Shown here: piece by piece, positions 9,969-19,407 of the stretch
Layout: each line of letters opens with the position of its first letter
Numbering within the stretch: position 1 is the stretch's first letter
Source: Rhodoluna sp. KAS3
GTDB taxonomy: Bacteria; Actinomycetota; Actinomycetes; Actinomycetales; Microbacteriaceae
NCBI RefSeq assembly: GCF_026000575.1
Contig: NZ_AP026910.1
Location: 496,001 to 560,000 of the forward strand
DNA: 64,000 nucleotides
Reading direction: 5' to 3'
Translations under genes and position numbers: made by a program
The notes under the pieces: model-generated
Told to the model about the DNA's origin: nothing
The model's database searches: none
What the model saw: only the letters and a program-made list of their open reading frames with translations

Positions 9969-10667
9969 TTGAGCGAGTCTGGCGCCTCACTTCGTGATCG
10001 CTACTTAGGTGTAGTGTCGCGGATTCAGTCTGCTGCTTTGTCTGCAGGCAGGGATCCGAGCGAAGTCGAATTGGTGGTAATTTCCAAAAACCATCCGGCT
10101 TCTATGGTGGTTGATTTGGCTGCGATGGGCGCCAGAAATTTTGGTGAGAATCGCGATCAAGAGGCAAGGCCAAAATCCGAAGAGGTTTCAGCCGCAGGCG
10201 TTGAGGGCATAACCTGGCATTTTGTCGGGCAATTGCAGAGCAACAAGGCAAAGTCGGCGCTTTCCTATGCCAAAGTGCTGCATTCACTTGACCGTGACTC
10301 ACTGCTTACAGCAGTTGCCAAGGCTGCCATCGACTTGCCCGAGCCGGTGCAGGTATTCATTCAGTTGAACCTAACCGATGACCCTGGGCGCGGGGGAATT
10401 CAGCCTGCGAGCCTTGAAGAATTTGCCAACCGGGTCCTATCCTCTCCAAATCTTGTGCTGCTGGGAGTCATGGGTGTCGCGGCTTTGAATCGACCACCGG
10501 CCCAGGATTTTGAGACCATTCTTTGGGCATCTCAAAAGCTTCAGACTATTGATCCGTCAGCGAAATTTATTTCAGCTGGAATGTCGGAGGATTTTGAAGA
10601 AGCGATTGCCTTTGGCGCGACACACGTTCGGGTTGGCAGCGCCATTACCGGAAAAAGGCAGTACTAG
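9969..10667 (+). CDS. yggS: PLP homeostasis protein, YggS/PROSC family
   Basis: Pyridoxal-phosphate-binding TIM-barrel protein of the YggS/PROSC family, thought to control PLP balance and not known to act as an enzyme. The 232 residues start at a TTG three bases after ftsZ. The PLP lysine is most likely Lys40 in LVVISKNHPA, followed by the family stretches GARNFGENRDQEA, WHFVGQLQSNKAK and GMSEDFEEAIAFGATHVRVG. It usually sits between ftsZ and sepF in actinobacteria. The pgeF/yfiH gene often found next to ftsZ is absent here. Confidence 0.93.
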   Translation: MSESGASLRDRYLGVVSRIQSAALSAGRDPSEVELVVISKNHPASMVVDLAAMGARNFGENRDQEARPKSEEVSAAGVEGITWHFVGQLQSNKAKSALSYAKVLHSLDRDSLLTAVAKAAIDLPEPVQVFIQLNLTDDPGRGGIQPASLEEFANRVLSSPNLVLLGVMGVAALNRPPAQDFETILWASQKLQTIDPSAKFISAGMSEDFEEAIAFGATHVRVGSAITGKRQY

Positions 10668-10706
10668 CCATATTCTGGAGTAGAAGTAATCCGCAGGAGG
10701 GTAATT

Positions 10707-11138
10707 ATGGCTGGTCTAATTTCACAGGTTTCAGGATGGCTTGGTCTTGCTGACGAGACCGAGGCTCTTCCAGCGCGTCCGGCAGCAGTTCCTGCCGGCG
10801 AACAGCGTCAGGTAGCACGTGTTACCCCGATGCGCCCACGTCGTGGAAACACAGACGTCAACGAGATTTTCACCATGGAGCCACGCTCTTACTCAGAGGC
10901 TCCTGAGGTTGCCGAGAACTACCGTGTCGGTATTCCAGTAATCGTAAACATGAGCAACATGTCTGAGGCTGACTCAAAGCGCATGCTCGACTTCATGCTC
11001 GGTCTAAAAGAAGGCCTAGAGGGGCACCTTAAGCGTGTAACTCCAAAGGTTTTCCTGCTTACCCCAAACCACGTTGCTGTTAATGACGAAGAACAGGGTC
11101 AGGCCGAAACCGGCGACGACCTAATCGTTCGTCCTTAG
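10707..11138 (+). CDS. sepF: Cell division protein SepF
   Basis: Membrane-associated FtsZ anchor of Gram-positive bacteria. The 143-residue protein has a short N-terminal amphipathic region (MAGLISQVSGWLGLADE), a basic low-complexity linker, and the SepF core from about residue 75 (VGIPVIVNMSNMSEADSKRM to VFLLTPNHVAV). A strong ribosome binding site (GCAGGAGGG) lies seven bases before the ATG, and a possible -10 TATTCT lies at about 10671. This suggests separate, high-level translation relative to the overlapping genes upstream. Confidence 0.95.
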   Translation: MAGLISQVSGWLGLADETEALPARPAAVPAGEQRQVARVTPMRPRRGNTDVNEIFTMEPRSYSEAPEVAENYRVGIPVIVNMSNMSEADSKRMLDFMLGLKEGLEGHLKRVTPKVFLLTPNHVAVNDEEQGQAETGDDLIVRP

Positions 11139-11150
11139 TTTTAGATCGTT

Positions 11151-11156
11151 TAGGTT
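11151..11156 (+). promoter_or_regulatory. Candidate -10 element for leaderless yggT mRNA
   Basis: TAGGTT is followed by exactly six bases and the yggT ATG at 11163, with no ribosome binding site. It lies in the 24-base gap after sepF, so read-through from sepF is also possible. Confidence 0.4.
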
Positions 11157-11162
11157 CGAGAA

Positions 11163-11450
11163 ATGGGTCTGCTGTCAGTCATTCTTTGGTGGCTACTGCA
11201 GATCCTTTTTCTTGCCCTTTTGGGGCGTTTGGCCGTGGACCTGGTCAGATCAGTAAACCCAAGTTGGCGACCAAAGGGCATGGTCTTGGTCCTGCTCGAA
11301 ATCATTATGACTATTACCGACGTGCCGCTTAACTTCGTTCGTCGATTCATCCCACCAATTCGAATGGGCGCCATTGCCTTCGACTTAGGTTGGACGCTTT
11401 TGGTGATGGTCATTTTCTTTGCCCAGCGACTGGTTCTGGCAATCGCCTAA
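11163..11450 (+). CDS. YggT family membrane protein
   Basis: Small 95-residue membrane protein with two hydrophobic segments, at about 3-25 and 70-92. Between them lies a basic loop containing SVNPSWRPKG and the stretch RRFIPPIRMGAIAFDLGWTL, which are typical of the YggT family (Pfam YGGT). Members next to sepF and divIVA are thought to help in cell envelope growth or division, but the exact role is unknown. It lies 24 bases after sepF and is followed by a 125-base gap before divIVA. Confidence 0.88.
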   Translation: MGLLSVILWWLLQILFLALLGRLAVDLVRSVNPSWRPKGMVLVLLEIIMTITDVPLNFVRRFIPPIRMGAIAFDLGWTLLVMVIFFAQRLVLAIA

Positions 11451-11575
11451 TAAACCACCGCTCCGCCACTTTTTGCGGATCTCGGTTGTACCCAACCACA
11501 GTCTCTCTAAGGTAATCTTTTCTTTTATCGAGCCGTTTTCCCCAGCCGGTCGTTTAGCAAATAAAGAGGTGCGCG

Positions 11576-12334
11576 ATGCCATTGACTCCCGAAGATGTAG
11601 TCAATAAGAGATTTCAGCCGACCAAATTCCGCGAAGGCTATGACCAGGATGAAGTCGATGATTTCCTGGACGAAATCGTCGTTGAGCTTCGACGCGTAAA
11701 CCAAGAAAACGAAGACCTACGCCAGCGTCTGTTGGCATCTGAGGCCCGTATCGCTGAACTTCAGCGCAGCGGCGCCGGACTGGCCGACCAGCTTAATGCT
11801 CCGACTGCTGAGGCGGCTTTGACTCCGGTCTACAGCCCTGCAGCCCCGAGTGCCTTCCCAGAGGCAACTCAGGACCCATCGACTCTAGACACCAACAACA
11901 CCAACAACCTCCTTCAGCTGGCGAGAAAGCTACACGAGGAGCACGTCCGTGAGGGTCTAGCCAAGCGCGACGCGCTAATTGCCGAGGGTCACGCGACCGC
12001 CGCTCGTGTTGTTCGCGAGGCCGAAGCCCAGCAGCGTGCTGACATGAGCCGCCTCGAACAGGACAAAGCGCTTATCGAGCACCGCATTCAAGAGCTTCGA
12101 AGCTTTGAACGCGAGTACCGCATCAAGCTGAAGACCTACATCGAGGCCCAGCTTGCCGATCTAGATGACTCAGATGTTGCGCCTGAGGACCGACCAGTTA
12201 CCTCGCCGGCTCTTGGCTACAACTTTGAGACAGCGCCGGCGCCAGCGGCAGCTGCAGAAAACATTTTCCGACCAGAGCCATACGGATTCCAGGCCTTCGG
12301 GAACGAACAGATCAACAACGAAAACAACTACTAG
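11576..12334 (+). CDS. divIVA: Polar growth and septum protein DivIVA (Wag31 type)
   Basis: Coiled-coil scaffold that marks curved membranes and poles and directs wall synthesis in actinobacteria. The 252 residues start with the membrane-binding domain LTPEDVVNKRFQPTKFREGY and a first coiled coil (EVDDFLDEIVVELRR). An alanine and proline-rich linker follows, then a long second coiled coil around residues 110-195, and a glutamine/asparagine-rich tail. AGAGGTG precedes the ATG. The 125-base gap upstream contains TAATCT at 11513-11518 as a possible -10 element. Confidence 0.95.
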   Translation: MPLTPEDVVNKRFQPTKFREGYDQDEVDDFLDEIVVELRRVNQENEDLRQRLLASEARIAELQRSGAGLADQLNAPTAEAALTPVYSPAAPSAFPEATQDPSTLDTNNTNNLLQLARKLHEEHVREGLAKRDALIAEGHATAARVVREAEAQQRADMSRLEQDKALIEHRIQELRSFEREYRIKLKTYIEAQLADLDDSDVAPEDRPVTSPALGYNFETAPAPAAAAENIFRPEPYGFQAFGNEQINNENNY

Positions 12335-12337
12335 TCT

Positions 12338-12832
12338 GTGACTGTTAAAAAAGCGGCATTGGTCCGCCAGGTTTGGTTTTTGGGTACGGCATGGCTGGTT
12401 ATCGGTGTCGATCAGTTCACAAAACATTTGGCTATCCAAAATTTAGAGTTTGCCAAACCGGTTGATTTTCTTGGTTCGATTGTTCGTTTGAACCTCTTGT
12501 ACAACGACTCTGCAGCATTCTCGCTAGGTTTCGGGGCAACCTGGATTTTCACCCTGCTCTCGACTTTGGCAACTTTGGCTCTGCTTTGGTTCAGTCGTAA
12601 AATTCAGACAACCTCTTGGGCGCTGATGGGTGGAATTTTGCTCGGGGGAGTCGTGGGAAATCTAATCGACCGGTTATCTCGCGATCCTGGATTTGCTATT
12701 GGCCACGTAGTCGATTTCATCCAAATTCCATTTAATTTTGCTGTGTTCAACATTGCCGACATAGCTATCGTCAGCATGTGCGTGTTGGCTGCGATCCGTG
12801 TAATTCGCGGCGAGAAAATCGGCCAAAACTAA
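12338..12832 (+). CDS. lspA: Lipoprotein signal peptidase (signal peptidase II)
   Basis: Membrane aspartyl protease that removes the signal peptide of prolipoproteins after lipidation. The 164 residues have four membrane segments. Family motifs are VDQFTKHLA, LLYNDSAAFSLGFG and GGVVGNLIDRL, followed by HVVDFIQIPFNFAVFNIADI, whose two aspartates (VVD and NIAD) form the catalytic pair. GTG start, three bases after divIVA. Its substrates in this window are probably the lipoproteins CtaC and the FKBP at 45.1-46.1 kb. Confidence 0.95.
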   Translation: MTVKKAALVRQVWFLGTAWLVIGVDQFTKHLAIQNLEFAKPVDFLGSIVRLNLLYNDSAAFSLGFGATWIFTLLSTLATLALLWFSRKIQTTSWALMGGILLGGVVGNLIDRLSRDPGFAIGHVVDFIQIPFNFAVFNIADIAIVSMCVLAAIRVIRGEKIGQN

Positions 12833-12835
12833 TCC

Positions 12836-13762
12836 ATGACCTCCCTCAAGCTTCTTCCGGTTCCAGATTCATTGATTGGCGAGCGAGCCGATGCCGCTCT
12901 GGCCAAGATGATGGGACTGTCACGTTCCGCAGCGGCAGATTTGCTTGCAGACGGTCACGTGCTACTAAACGGAAAAACTATTGGTAAGTCAGATCGTTTA
13001 GTGGTTGATGGCTATCTAGAAGTCTCAATGCCGACTCCCAAGACACCATTGGCCATAGTTCCGGTTGAAGTTCCTGGATTCAAGATTGTTTACCAGGATG
13101 ACGACATCATCGTGGTCGATAAACCGGCTGGAGTGGCCGCGCACCCGTCGGTGGGTTGGGACGGCCCAACTGTCCCGGGGGCACTTTTGGCGCTTGGCAT
13201 TCAGATTTCGACATCGGGGGCGCAGGAGCGCCAGGGCATTGTTCAGCGCCTCGATGTTGGTACCAGCGGCCTCATGACCTTGGCAAAGTCTGAGATCGCC
13301 TACTCGCGCCTCAAGCAGGCCTTTAGAGATCGTGCCGTTCACAAGGTTTACCACGCGGTGATTCAGGGCCACCCTGATCCGCTTTCAGGCACCTTCGATG
13401 CTCCAATCGGCCGCCACCCCAAGGCTGAGTTCAAGTTTGCTGTCATGAATGACGGAAAGCATTCGGTTACTCACTACGAAACCCTTGAAGCTTTTCCAGC
13501 TGCATCGCTGGTCGAGGTGGTCCTCGAAACCGGACGAACTCACCAAATCCGAGTGCACTTCTCAGCTTTTAGGCACCCACTGGTTGGCGACACAATGTAC
13601 GGCGCCGATCCAAAGTTGGCAGCCAAATTGAACCTTGATCGCCAGTGGTTGCATGCCATGAGGTTGAGTTTTGAACACCCAACCCAGGGTCGCACCGTCG
13701 AATTCACCAGTGAGTATCCAGCTGACCTTGCCCATGCCCTCGAGGTCCTAAGGGCCAGCTAA
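12836..13762 (+). CDS. rluD: 23S rRNA pseudouridine synthase, RluD/RluA family
   Basis: RNA pseudouridine synthase. The 308 residues have an N-terminal S4 RNA-binding domain at about 15-75 ([20 protein letters not shown]) and a catalytic domain with [17 protein letters not shown], whose aspartate is the nucleophile, plus [13 protein letters not shown]. By family knowledge RluD modifies helix 69 of 23S rRNA; the exact target here is inferred. The start ATG lies three bases after lspA, the usual actinobacterial pairing. Confidence 0.92.
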   Translation: MTSLKLLPVPDSLIGERADAALAKMMGLSRSAAADLLADGHVLLNGKTIGKSDRLVVDGYLEVSMPTPKTPLAIVPVEVPGFKIVYQDDDIIVVDKPAGVAAHPSVGWDGPTVPGALLALGIQISTSGAQERQGIVQRLDVGTSGLMTLAKSEIAYSRLKQAFRDRAVHKVYHAVIQGHPDPLSGTFDAPIGRHPKAEFKFAVMNDGKHSVTHYETLEAFPAASLVEVVLETGRTHQIRVHFSAFRHPLVGDTMYGADPKLAAKLNLDRQWLHAMRLSFEHPTQGRTVEFTSEYPADLAHALEVLRAS

Positions 13763-13839
13763 AATCACTCGGCACGCCTGATTTCTCGAGCCTCGGCGCG
13801 GGGTTAGGCTGGTCTTCCACCACTTTTAAGGAGTCGCTT

Positions 13840-16800
13840 TTGTCTGCGTCTAAAGACTCGTTTGTGCACCTACACGTGCACACCGAGTATTCGATGCTCG
13901 ATGGCGCAGCTCGAGTGAAACCGCTGATCCAGGCAGCTGCCGAACAGGGCATGCCGGCTATTGGAATCAGCGACCACGGTAATAACTTTGGTGCCTTCGA
14001 TTTTTACAAAACAGCCAAGGCAGCCGGCGTCAAGCCGATCATCGGTATCGAGGCCTACCTTGCTCCGGGAACCAACCGGCAGGAGCGGACCAGGGTTCGA
14101 TGGGGTTCTGGTGGCGAGGACGACATCTCGGGTGGTGGCGCATTCACCCACATGACCATGTTCGCCGAGAACACCGCGGGTATGTACAACTTGTTCCGGA
14201 TGTCCTCAAAGGCTTGGCTCGATGGGTTCTACTTCAAGCCGCGAATGGACCGAGAGCTGCTGCAGACCTACGGAGCGGGCGTCATTGCCACCACCGGCTG
14301 TGTTTCAGGTGAGGTTCAAACTCGATTGCGCCTCGGCCAGTACGAGGAAGCCAAGAAGGCTGCGGCTGAGTTTCAGGACATCTTCGGTAAAGAAAACTTC
14401 TTCGCCGAAATCATGGACCACGGCCTCGATATCGAGCGCCGAACCATGGCCGACCTGCTTCGTCTGGCCAAAGAGCTGGACATGCCACTTCTGGCTACCA
14501 ACGATTTGCACTACACCCACGCCGGCGATGCCGAGGCACACGAAGCTCTACTTTGCGTTCAATCGGGCTCAACCTTGGACGATCCGAATCGCTTCAAGTT
14601 TGACTCTCAGGAGTTTTATCTAAAGTCAGCGCAGCAAATGCGTGCACTTTTTACCGACTATCCAGAAGCCTGCGATAACACCCTCTTGGTTGCAGAGCGT
14701 TGCAATGTTGATTTTCAGGAACGCGAGCTTATGCCTCGATTCCCAGTTCCTGAGGGGCACACTGAGGCCAGCTGGTTCGAGCAAGAGGTTGCTGCGGGTA
14801 TGCAGAGGCGTTATCGGGGAGATATTCCTGAGGCGCAGGCCAAGCAGGCCTCCTACGAGGTTGAAGTTATCAAGCAGATGGGTTTCCCAGGCTACTTCCT
14901 GGTAGTTGCCGACTTTATCGCTTGGGCTCGCGCCCAGGGCATCCGAGTCGGACCGGGTCGTGGTTCAGCAGCTGGATCCATCGTGGCCTATGCGCTGGGT
15001 ATCACAGAGCTTGACCCGGTGAAGCACGGATTGATTTTTGAGCGTTTCCTAAACCCAGAGCGTGTATCCATGCCCGACATCGATGTTGACTTCGATGACC
15101 GGCGGCGCGGAGAAGTTATTCGCTACGTCTCGGACAAGTACGGTGATGACCGAGTTGCCCAGATCGTGACTTTTGGAACCATCAAGGCAAAGCAGGCCTT
15201 GAAAGATGCCGGTCGAGTATTGGCGATGCCTTACTCTGTCGGTGAGAAGCTGACTAAGGCCATGCCTCCAATGGTCCTCGGCCGCGACATTGCCCTTAAC
15301 GACCTGATCGACAGTAAGTCTGAGCGATACAAAGAGGCCCAGGATTTCCGTGACCTCATCGAGGGTGATGAAGACTCGGCCAAGGTATTTAAACTCGCGC
15401 AGGGTCTTGAGTCTCTGAAGCGCCAATGGGGTGTCCACGCCGCCGGCGTAATCATGTCAGCCGAGCCGCTCATCGACGTCATTCCAATCATGAAGCGCGA
15501 GGATGACGGTGCCGTCATTACTCAGTTTGACCAGCCGCCTTGTGAAAAACTTGGTCTGCTCAAGATGGACTTCTTAGGTCTGCGAAACCTCACTGTGCTC
15601 GATGACACCCTGGCGAACATCAAGGCAAACCGCAATGAAACTGTGATCCTTGAGGACCTTGATCTCGATTCAGACCCGGCAACCTTTGAGCTTCTATCCC
15701 GCGGTGACACCCTTGGCGTTTTTCAGCTCGATGGAACGGCAATGCGTTCCCTTTTGCGCCTGCTAAAGCCATCGTTGTTTGAACACATCTCAGCGGTAAT
15801 TGCTCTCTACCGACCTGGCCCGATGGGCATGAACTCGCACACCAACTATGCGCTTCGCAAGAATGGCTTGCAAGAGGTGGACTCAGTTCATCCTGAGCTG
15901 TCGGAATCACTCTCTGAGGTTTTGGACCCTACCTACGGCCTGATTGTTTATCAGGAGCAGGTAATGGCTGCAGCTCAAAAAGCTGCGGGCTTTACGCTGG
16001 GTAAAGCTGACCTTTTGCGTCGCGCGATGGGTAAAAAGAACAAAGAAGAGCTGGATAAGCAGTACGAGGGCTTCTCAGATGGCATGAAGGCAAACGGGTA
16101 CTCTGAGGCAGCCATCAAGGCGCTTTGGGACACGCTGTTGCCTTTTGCTGACTACGCGTTCAACCGAGCCCACTCTGCGGCTTACGGTGTGCTCTCGTAC
16201 TGGACTGCCTACCTGAAGGCCAATTACCCAGCCGAGTACATGGCGGCACTGCTTACTTCGGTGGGTGACTCTAAGGACAAACTTGGACTTTACCTAAGTG
16301 AGTGTCGCCGCATGGGCATAAATGTATTGGCGCCTGATGTAAATGAATCGATTGCTGCGTTTACCGCTGTCGGTGAAGATATTCGATTCGGTCTGGGTGC
16401 TGTCAGAAATGTCGGCCTCAACGTCGTCGAAGGTATTGCTGCCTCCCGTGCCGAAAAAGGCCGATTCTCAAACTTCCACGATTTCCTTCGCAAGGTTCCG
16501 GCTACGGTCTGCTCAAAGCGTGTGATTGAGTCCCTGATCAAGGCGGGCGCCTTCGACTCGATGGGGCACACTCGCCGTGCATTGCTTGAAATTCACGAAG
16601 AAGCTGTCGACGCCCAATCATCACTCAAGAAAAATGAGGCGGTAGGTCAAGTTGACCTCTTCGGCTCACTATTTGACACCGATGAATCGGTGCAGGAGAC
16701 CTTTGGTGGTTCGGTTCCTGACCGCCCGGAATGGCCTAAAAAAGAGAAGCTAGCCTACGAACGCGACATGCTTGGTTTGTACGTCAGCGACCATCCTTTG

Positions 16801-17370
16801 GCCGGCCGAGAGGCACAACTGGCGCGATTCTCAGAGCAGACAATTGGTGCGATTGCTTCAAGCGAGACCATCAAAGACGGTGAAACGGTGACCGTAGCCG
16901 GTTTGATTACCTCGGTGCAGCACAGGGTTGCTAGGGCCTCAGGAAACCAGTACGGCTCGGTGGTGATCGAGGACTTCGAGGGTGAGATGAACGTCATGCT
17001 CATGGGTAAGACCTACCTCGAGTACGGTCGAAACCTTCAGCCAGACCAGGTAGTAGTGGTGCGCGGTCGCATCAGTCAGCGTGACGATGGCAATAGCCTG
17101 CACGCCTATTCGATCGAAACTCTGGAGGGTTCGGCTGAGAACTCCAATGGTCCTGTAATTTTACGAATGCCTGAAACTGAGGCCACGCGAGAGGTTCTCG
17201 AAGAACTTGCTCGAATTTTGCGAGTGCACTCGGGCCGCGAAGAGGTTCAGGTGCTACTCGTTGGTGACGGTACCGAAAGGCTTTTCAAACTGCAGCAAAA
17301 GGTGACCGTTAGCCAGGACCTATTTGGTGAGTTGAAAGTGTTGCTGGGAGCGCGCTGCCTTCAGGCTTAG
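13840..17370 (+). CDS. dnaE: DNA polymerase III alpha subunit
   Basis: Replicative polymerase. The TTG at 13840 is the start, with TAAGGAG about seven bases upstream, giving 1176 residues. Domains in order: a PHP domain opening with HLHVHTEYSMLDGA; the C-family polymerase core with the catalytic aspartates in MPDIDVDFDDRRRGEV near residue 410; helix-hairpin-helix; and an OB fold near residues 1020-1060 (VTVAGLITSVQHRVARASG). Length and the 'PDIDVDF' core identify DnaE1. A possible -10 TAGGCT lies at 13805-13810. The stop overlaps the stop of the convergent flavin reductase gene by four bases. Confidence 0.97.
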   Translation: MSASKDSFVHLHVHTEYSMLDGAARVKPLIQAAAEQGMPAIGISDHGNNFGAFDFYKTAKAAGVKPIIGIEAYLAPGTNRQERTRVRWGSGGEDDISGGGAFTHMTMFAENTAGMYNLFRMSSKAWLDGFYFKPRMDRELLQTYGAGVIATTGCVSGEVQTRLRLGQYEEAKKAAAEFQDIFGKENFFAEIMDHGLDIERRTMADLLRLAKELDMPLLATNDLHYTHAGDAEAHEALLCVQSGSTLDDPNRFKFDSQEFYLKSAQQMRALFTDYPEACDNTLLVAERCNVDFQERELMPRFPVPEGHTEASWFEQEVAAGMQRRYRGDIPEAQAKQASYEVEVIKQMGFPGYFLVVADFIAWARAQGIRVGPGRGSAAGSIVAYALGITELDPVKHGLIFERFLNPERVSMPDIDVDFDDRRRGEVIRYVSDKYGDDRVAQIVTFGTIKAKQALKDAGRVLAMPYSVGEKLTKAMPPMVLGRDIALNDLIDSKSERYKEAQDFRDLIEGDEDSAKVFKLAQGLESLKRQWGVHAAGVIMSAEPLIDVIPIMKREDDGAVITQFDQPPCEKLGLLKMDFLGLRNLTVLDDTLANIKANRNETVILEDLDLDSDPATFELLSRGDTLGVFQLDGTAMRSLLRLLKPSLFEHISAVIALYRPGPMGMNSHTNYALRKNGLQEVDSVHPELSESLSEVLDPTYGLIVYQEQVMAAAQKAAGFTLGKADLLRRAMGKKNKEELDKQYEGFSDGMKANGYSEAAIKALWDTLLPFADYAFNRAHSAAYGVLSYWTAYLKANYPAEYMAALLTSVGDSKDKLGLYLSECRRMGINVLAPDVNESIAAFTAVGEDIRFGLGAVRNVGLNVVEGIAASRAEKGRFSNFHDFLRKVPATVCSKRVIESLIKAGAFDSMGHTRRALLEIHEEAVDAQSSLKKNEAVGQVDLFGSLFDTDESVQETFGGSVPDRPEWPKKEKLAYERDMLGLYVSDHPLAGREAQLARFSEQTIGAIASSETIKDGETVTVAGLITSVQHRVARASGNQYGSVVIEDFEGEMNVMLMGKTYLEYGRNLQPDQVVVVRGRISQRDDGNSLHAYSIETLEGSAENSNGPVILRMPETEATREVLEELARILRVHSGREEVQVLLVGDGTERLFKLQQKVTVSQDLFGELKVLLGARCLQA

Positions 17371-17873
17371 GCCAGTTTTTCGCCCGGCTTTACGTAGCCG
17401 CGCTGGTAGTACAGCAGCGCTGGCTGAAGTTCGCCAATTAGTCCTTCGATAACGTCCACAATGATTACCGCGTTTGAAGCAACCGCGTGCTTCTCACGAA
17501 TTTTTGCAATCAAAATCGAAGTTGCTGCCGGAAACACCGGAACGCCGTAAGGCCCCTCGTGCCAGTCATCATCAGCAAAGCGCAGGGTGTGGTCGGCTGC
17601 CATCTTTTGAGCTAGGGCCAAATTGCCTTCGCCAAGAGTGTGAATTGCCACGTAGCTGGCCTGCTCAAGGGCTGGCCAGGTACTTGAACCGCAGGCAACG
17701 TTGAAGCTCGCTAGGGGAGGGTTTGCACCGAGAGAAGTCATCGATGTTGCGGTAAAACCAACTGGCTTGCCGGCGGCATCGAGCATAGTGATAACCGAAA
17801 CACCCGAGGCGTGCCTTCTGAAGGTTGCCTTCAGTGCTTCAACCGGATCTTTTTCAATCTCTAACTCAGACAT
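17367..17873 (-). CDS. Flavin reductase domain protein (FMN-binding split barrel)
   Basis: A 168-residue protein with the flavin reductase-like split-barrel fold, recognised from FRRHASGVSVITMLDAAGKP, GFTATSMTSLGANPPLASF and SSTWPALEQASYVAIHTLG. Such proteins bind FMN or FAD, and some reduce free flavin with NAD(P)H to supply a partner monooxygenase (HpaC type). No monooxygenase lies nearby, so the partner is unknown. The gene runs against dnaE and the two stop codons share four bases. No clear ribosome binding site is seen before the ATG. Confidence 0.85.
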   Translation of the reverse strand: MSELEIEKDPVEALKATFRRHASGVSVITMLDAAGKPVGFTATSMTSLGANPPLASFNVACGSSTWPALEQASYVAIHTLGEGNLALAQKMAADHTLRFADDDWHEGPYGVPVFPAATSILIAKIREKHAVASNAVIIVDVIEGLIGELQPALLYYQRGYVKPGEKLA

Positions 17874-17923
17874 GGCCCACTAACTGTTTCTTTCTTCAAG
17901 GGTATCCAACTCATCTCGCCGTT

Positions 17924-17929
17924 TAGACT
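17924..17929 (+). promoter_or_regulatory. Candidate -10 element for hisD
   Basis: TAGACT within GTTTAGACTTG, the same extended form as at erpA, the sirtuin gene and metH. It lies 23 bases before the TTG start of hisD and is followed by a ribosome binding site, so this message would have a short leader. Confidence 0.4.
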
Positions 17930-17952
17930 TGTTTTCAAATAGAGGAGACACA

Positions 17953-19281
17953 TTGAACGAGCCAATTCCGGTTAATTTGCGAGTCGTTGACCTTCGCGGT
18001 CAGAGTTTCGACAGTGCGCAGGTTAACCGTTTGGTTCCGCGAGCCTCGGTTGACATCACCCAAGCGGTAGAACAAATTCGACCATTGCTCGAGGACGTTC
18101 GTACGCTGGGTGAATCGGCAATTGTCGATGTAACGCTCACCCGCGATGGAGTCGATCCTCGCCCCCTTCGGGTTACCGAGGAAGAGCTTCGACGAGCTGA
18201 GGCTGAGCTCAGCCCAGAACTTCGTCGTGCCATCGAAGAGTCAATTGAGCGCGTTTTCAAAGTGTCGCGGGCCACTCTTCCGCAGAATACTTCTGTGACT
18301 CTGGCTGAGGGTGCCGTCGTTCACCAAAGGTGGCAGCCGGTCGATTCTGTTGGTCTATACGTGCCCGGCGGCAAAGCTGTTTATCCATCCAGCGTAATCA
18401 TGAACGTGATTCCAGCTCAGGTTGCTGGCGTCGAGCGACTGGCTCTGGCTTCACCGGCCCAAAAAGAATTCAACGGGCGTCCGCACCCAACGGTGCTGGC
18501 TACCGCGTCAATTTTGGGTGTCAAGGACGTATTCTGCATGGGCGGTCCCGCTGCTGTGGCAGCCTTCGCCTATGGCATCAAGCAAATCGATTTTGAACCG
18601 GTCAGTCTGGTGACTGGTCCAGGAAACATTTATGTGGCAGCCGCCAAGCGTGCTCTCCGCGGCACCATCGGTATTGACTCTGAAGCTGGCACCACTGAAA
18701 TCCTGATTCTTGCTGATGAAAGTGCAAATGCACGCTTCATCGCGTACGACCTAGTGAGCCAGGCCGAGCACGATGAGGCGGCCGCATCTGTTTTGGTCAC
18801 CGATTCAGAGGCCCTTGCTCACGCGGTTATAAATGAGCTGGCGGCTATCGTGGCTTCAACCAGTCACGCTGAGCGAGTTCGCACCGCCCTCGAAGGGCAG
18901 CAGTCTGCAGTTGTGTTGGTCAGCTGTCTGACTGACGCTATAAAGTTCACCAATCACTACGCAACCGAGCACCTAGAAATTCACACGAGTGACAACCAGG
19001 CTGCATTGGATGCCATTACCAATGCCGGTGCAATTTTCCTCGGTGAGTACTCACCAGTTTCTCTGGGTGACTACATGGCCGGGTCAAACCACGTTTTGCC
19101 TACCGGTCAACAGGCAAAATTCGGTGCTGGCTTGGGTGTGCACACATTCCTGCGCGCTCAGCAGGTAATTGATTATCAGCGGGCTGGTCTCGAGCCGATT
19201 GCCAAGATGGTCGCCGATTTTGCCGAATCCGAGGGATTGCCTGGCCACGGGGATGCCGTCACCGCGCGTTTTGATCGGTAA
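17953..19281 (+). CDS. hisD: Histidinol dehydrogenase
   Basis: Zinc enzyme that oxidises histidinol to histidine with two NAD+. I start it at the TTG at 17953 (442 residues), because GAGGAGA lies just upstream; a start at 17929 would place that site inside the gene. Family stretches include VDSVGLYVPGGKAVYPSSV, VTGPGNIYVAAAKRALRG, IDSEAGTTEILILADES and DLVSQAEHDEAA. The C-terminal zinc and substrate site region has GLGVHTFLRAQQV. No other his gene is in the window, so hisD stands apart from any his operon here. Confidence 0.95.
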   Translation: MNEPIPVNLRVVDLRGQSFDSAQVNRLVPRASVDITQAVEQIRPLLEDVRTLGESAIVDVTLTRDGVDPRPLRVTEEELRRAEAELSPELRRAIEESIERVFKVSRATLPQNTSVTLAEGAVVHQRWQPVDSVGLYVPGGKAVYPSSVIMNVIPAQVAGVERLALASPAQKEFNGRPHPTVLATASILGVKDVFCMGGPAAVAAFAYGIKQIDFEPVSLVTGPGNIYVAAAKRALRGTIGIDSEAGTTEILILADESANARFIAYDLVSQAEHDEAAASVLVTDSEALAHAVINELAAIVASTSHAERVRTALEGQQSAVVLVSCLTDAIKFTNHYATEHLEIHTSDNQAALDAITNAGAIFLGEYSPVSLGDYMAGSNHVLPTGQQAKFGAGLGVHTFLRAQQVIDYQRAGLEPIAKMVADFAESEGLPGHGDAVTARFDR

Positions 19282-19315
19282 AAAACAGATTTAACTTGCA
19301 AGTTGGCCTCCAAAA

Positions 19316-19362
19316 TCACAAGATATAGTGGTTAGGAAACAAAATATTTCTACATCTAGTGT
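19316..19362 (+). promoter_or_regulatory. Tandem NrdR boxes upstream of nrdR-nrdJ
   Basis: Two 16-base sites resemble the NrdR box consensus ACACWATATATWGTGT. TCACAAGATATAGTGG at 19316-19331 matches 13 of 16 positions. TTTCTACATCTAGTGT at 19347-19362 matches 11 of 16. Their starts are 31 bases apart, about three helical turns, which is the known arrangement for NrdR pairs. They lie 46-92 bases before the nrdR start and imply autoregulation of nrdR and control of nrdJ by the ATP/dATP-sensing repressor. Confidence 0.75.
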
Positions 19363-19407
19363 CAAAATTTGTAGAGAGAACAAGGTTTGTTTCGGAAGGG
19401 CTTGATT

